Assembly: GCF_008065375.1 (NCBI RefSeq)
Contig: NZ_VJYI01000004.1
Coordinates: forward strand, 594,588 to 658,587
Source of the DNA: Nonomuraea sp. SYSU D8015
GTDB taxonomy: Bacteria; Actinomycetota; Actinomycetes; Streptosporangiales; Streptosporangiaceae
DNA length: 64,000 bases
Direction of reading: 5' to 3'
The number at the start of each line of letters is the position of its first letter. Position 1 is the stretch's first letter. The position numbers were made by a program, and so were the translations under genes. This document shows positions 62,549 to 64,000 of the stretch, one piece after another. The notes beneath the pieces are model-generated. The model worked only from the letters and a program-made list of their open reading frames with translations. It ran no database searches and was not told the DNA's origin.

Positions 62549-63565
62549 CACGAGCGCCTGAGCCCACGTGGCGCTCGGATCGCTGTCGATCAGCACCGCC
62601 CGCGCGAGCAGGCTCAGCGGGATGGCCAGAATGGCGCCCAGCGGACCGAGCACGAACGTCCACACGAGCAACGACATGAACGTCATCGTCGTCGAGAGCC
62701 CGACCGCGTCACCCAGGAATTTGGGCAGGATGAACGACTGCGTGACGACGTTGATGACGATGTAGGCGATGACGACGAGCACCATCGTCCGCACCCCGCC
62801 GTCCAGCAGCGCGAGCATCGCGGGCGGCAGCAGCGCCACCACGAAACCGATGTTCGGGATGTAGTTGGCGATGAGCGCGAGCACTCCCCAGAGCAGCGGC
62901 AACGGCACGTCGAGCAGCTCCAGCGCCACCACGTCGAGAATCGCGTTCAGGAGTCCGAAAACGGTGGACACGACGAGATAGCGCCGCACCTTGTGCGCGA
63001 AAGTCGTGAGCGCCGTCACGAGGTGCGGCCGGCTCTCCTCTCCCGCCGTGAGGATTTTCGTGGTCGCCGGCGCGTCGAGACACATCGCCAGCAACAACAC
63101 GACAATGAGGAACAGCCCGGAGAGAATCCCGATCAAACTCCCGAGCAGCGCCTGCGCCAGTCCGAGCAGCCTGCTCGGGTCGAACGCCTCCAGCGCCCGG
63201 TTGATGACGTCGTTGCCGAGCCCGTGCGCGGCGGCCCACCGCTGGGCGTCGGTGAGCAGCTGCTGGAACTCGCTCGCGTACGTGGGCAGCAGCGAGGCGA
63301 GCTCCGTGACCGAGATGGTGAGGATGCCCACCATGCCCAGCAACACGAGGACCACGATCAGGAACGGCACGGCGACCTGGACCCAGACGGGCGCGCCCCA
63401 GGCGTCGAGCCGGCCTCGCACGGGGGCGACGGCGATCACCAGCACCAGGGCGAGCACGACCGGGCCGACGATCGAGGCGACCTCCCGCAGGCCGAACAGG
63501 GCGACCACCGCGCCGGCGATGCCCACCAGGATGATGAGTGCCCTGGGCAGGGGTTGATCTCGCAC
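62525..63565 (-). CDS. AI-2E-family transporter-like membrane protein
   Basis: A 346-residue membrane protein with about eight hydrophobic helices and the family pattern: an early VGPVVLALVLVIAVAPVRGRL, a long amphipathic middle and the end segment LIANYIPNIGFVVALLPPAMLALL with IPxxGxxxA-like spacing, then LSTTMTFMSLLVWTFVLGPLGAILAIPL. Members include AI-2 exporters, sodium-proton antiporters and others, so the substrate is uncertain. It lies just before the rRNA operon and is transcribed away from it. Confidence 0.88.
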   Translation of the reverse strand: MRDQPLPRALIILVGIAGAVVALFGLREVASIVGPVVLALVLVIAVAPVRGRLDAWGAPVWVQVAVPFLIVVLVLLGMVGILTISVTELASLLPTYASEFQQLLTDAQRWAAAHGLGNDVINRALEAFDPSRLLGLAQALLGSLIGILSGLFLIVVLLLAMCLDAPATTKILTAGEESRPHLVTALTTFAHKVRRYLVVSTVFGLLNAILDVVALELLDVPLPLLWGVLALIANYIPNIGFVVALLPPAMLALLDGGVRTMVLVVIAYIVINVVTQSFILPKFLGDAVGLSTTMTFMSLLVWTFVLGPLGAILAIPLSLLARAVLIDSDPSATWAQALVSGRPPRR

Positions 63566-63991
63566 TCTCGGTTACTACCCCGTACCGGCCCGGGGAGCCG
63601 TCGATTTGACGGTTCCGGGAGCCGTACATAGAGTTCACCAGTCCCGCGAGGACGGCGTCGATCGCCGACCTCACTTCGGGGGCCGCCTCCTGACACCTCC
63701 GCTCCGGTGGGCGTTCGCGTCCATGCGGATCGGCTGGTAAGTTAGAAGAGTTGTCCCGGAAACGGGGCGTGACTTAATTCCCGCAGGTCGAGCGAGTCCG
63801 GTCAATTTGACAGGGACTTGAACGGCTGAAAGAATTAGGACACAACGGAAGACCGAAACGAAAGCGCCGGAAGACGCGTCCGTTTCTTGAGAACTCAACA
63901 GTGTGTTAAAAGCCAGTGCATGTGCATCACACATGTAACACCCCGTCATTGGATTGACGGTTTTGCTTGGACAGTCTGTCCGAACAGGCAT
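63566..63991 (+). promoter_or_regulatory. rRNA operon promoter region and 16S leader
   Basis: No protein gene here. A -35 TTGACA (63807-63812) and a -10-like AAGAAT (63830-63835) are 17 bases apart. Further upstream TAAGTT (63737-63742) may be the -10 of a second promoter. Downstream lies TTGAGAACTCAACA (63887-63900), the actinobacterial rrn boxA-like antitermination element, then a hairpin CCGTCA-TTGGAT-TGACGG (63943-63960) and a near-palindrome GGACAG-T-CTGTCC (63969-63981) typical of RNase III/leader structures. This is the control region of a ribosomal RNA operon. Confidence 0.8.
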
Positions 63992-64000
63992 TGTTTGGAG
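63992..64000 (+). rRNA. rrs: 16S rRNA, first bases only
   Basis: The window ends in TTGTTTGGAG. In bacteria the mature 16S begins a few bases before AGAGTTTGATC, and GGAG here would continue into that sequence just beyond the edge. By alignment to the E. coli 5' end the mature RNA would start near 63992. The diagnostic AGTTTGATC is outside the window, so this rests on the leader context. Confidence 0.5.

Noticed and set aside
63671..63991. Minus-strand frame of 106 codons in the rRNA leader
   Set aside because: It covers promoter and processing elements, has no family resemblance and runs against the rrn direction.
1..64000. CRISPR arrays, insertion sequences, integrases or tRNA genes
   Set aside because: No regularly spaced repeats, transposase or integrase frames with catalytic motifs, or cloverleaf-like sequences were recognised by eye in the gaps. 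A tRNA search tool could still find one that I missed.

Overview
The window is high-GC DNA with strong third-position GC bias, GTG/TTG starts and many 4-base ATGA/GTGA gene overlaps, which is typical of a filamentous actinomycete. The gene content (secreted chitinases and cellulase, polyamine uptake, an AfsR-like regulator, an F420-type oxidoreductase, an ErmE-like methylase) and the rRNA leader at the right edge fit a Streptosporangiaceae-like soil organism such as Nonomuraea. The genus is an inference, not something read from a marker.

Layout. 1-3 kb: end of a Gfo/Idh/MocA oxidoreductase overlapping a GH38 alpha-mannosidase. 3.6-13.6 kb: a polyamine/guanidino-compound catabolic cluster (agmatinase-type ureohydrolase, NCS1 permease, Lrp-type regulator, aminoaldehyde dehydrogenase, PotA-PotD-PotB-PotC transporter, FAD amine oxidase). 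Together these would import putrescine or agmatine and convert it towards GABA. 13.6-15.3 kb: a lipoprotein serine hydrolase and a PIN/ribbon-helix-helix toxin-antitoxin pair. 15.8-19.7 kb: a nuclease-rich accessory island with an HNH nuclease carrying an N-terminal reader-like domain, followed by a tightly overlapping three-gene operon (PD-(D/E)XK nuclease with two zinc ribbons; a two-domain DUF7662 plus YaaA/DUF6884-like protein; a GIY-YIG-like nuclease). This is my best candidate for an undescribed defence system. 20.2-23.5 kb: low-GC and mosaic DNA with an unknown gene, a NucA/NucB DNase fragment with a possible immunity partner, and a decayed DUF6461-like gene.

24-31 kb: a DUF418 membrane protein divergent from its probable TetR repressor with a striking double operator; then a leftward P450-like / AfsR-like / MFS efflux row. 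31-39 kb: a leftward membrane/glycolipid operon (DedA, DMT, GT4, DUF998-like), an orphan histidine kinase, and small membrane and hydrolase genes. 39-49 kb: an extracellular polysaccharide-degradation region (GH5 cellulase with CBM35, M14 carboxypeptidase, three GH18 chitinases, the third broken). The GH5 gene and the chitinase operon share one promoter architecture and a 17-bp palindromic operator.

48.8-57 kb: a shortened NarG-like molybdopterin protein, a GT-C membrane protein, an ErmE-type rRNA methylase, a disrupted MoxR/VWA pair and an OmpR-type two-component system. 57.4-60.9 kb: a lipoprotein, a HlyD-like adaptor and MacB-type ABC ATPase and permease, overlapping like one efflux operon controlled by that two-component system. 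61-63.6 kb: a toroid-like hypothetical protein, an AraC regulator and an AI-2E family transporter. The last ~300 bases are an rRNA operon promoter/leader that runs into the 5' end of 16S rRNA at the window edge.

Several otherwise convincing genes (DUF6461-like, third chitinase, MoxR, VWA) carry single-base frameshifts or short internal deletions. These may be true decay or draft-assembly errors.
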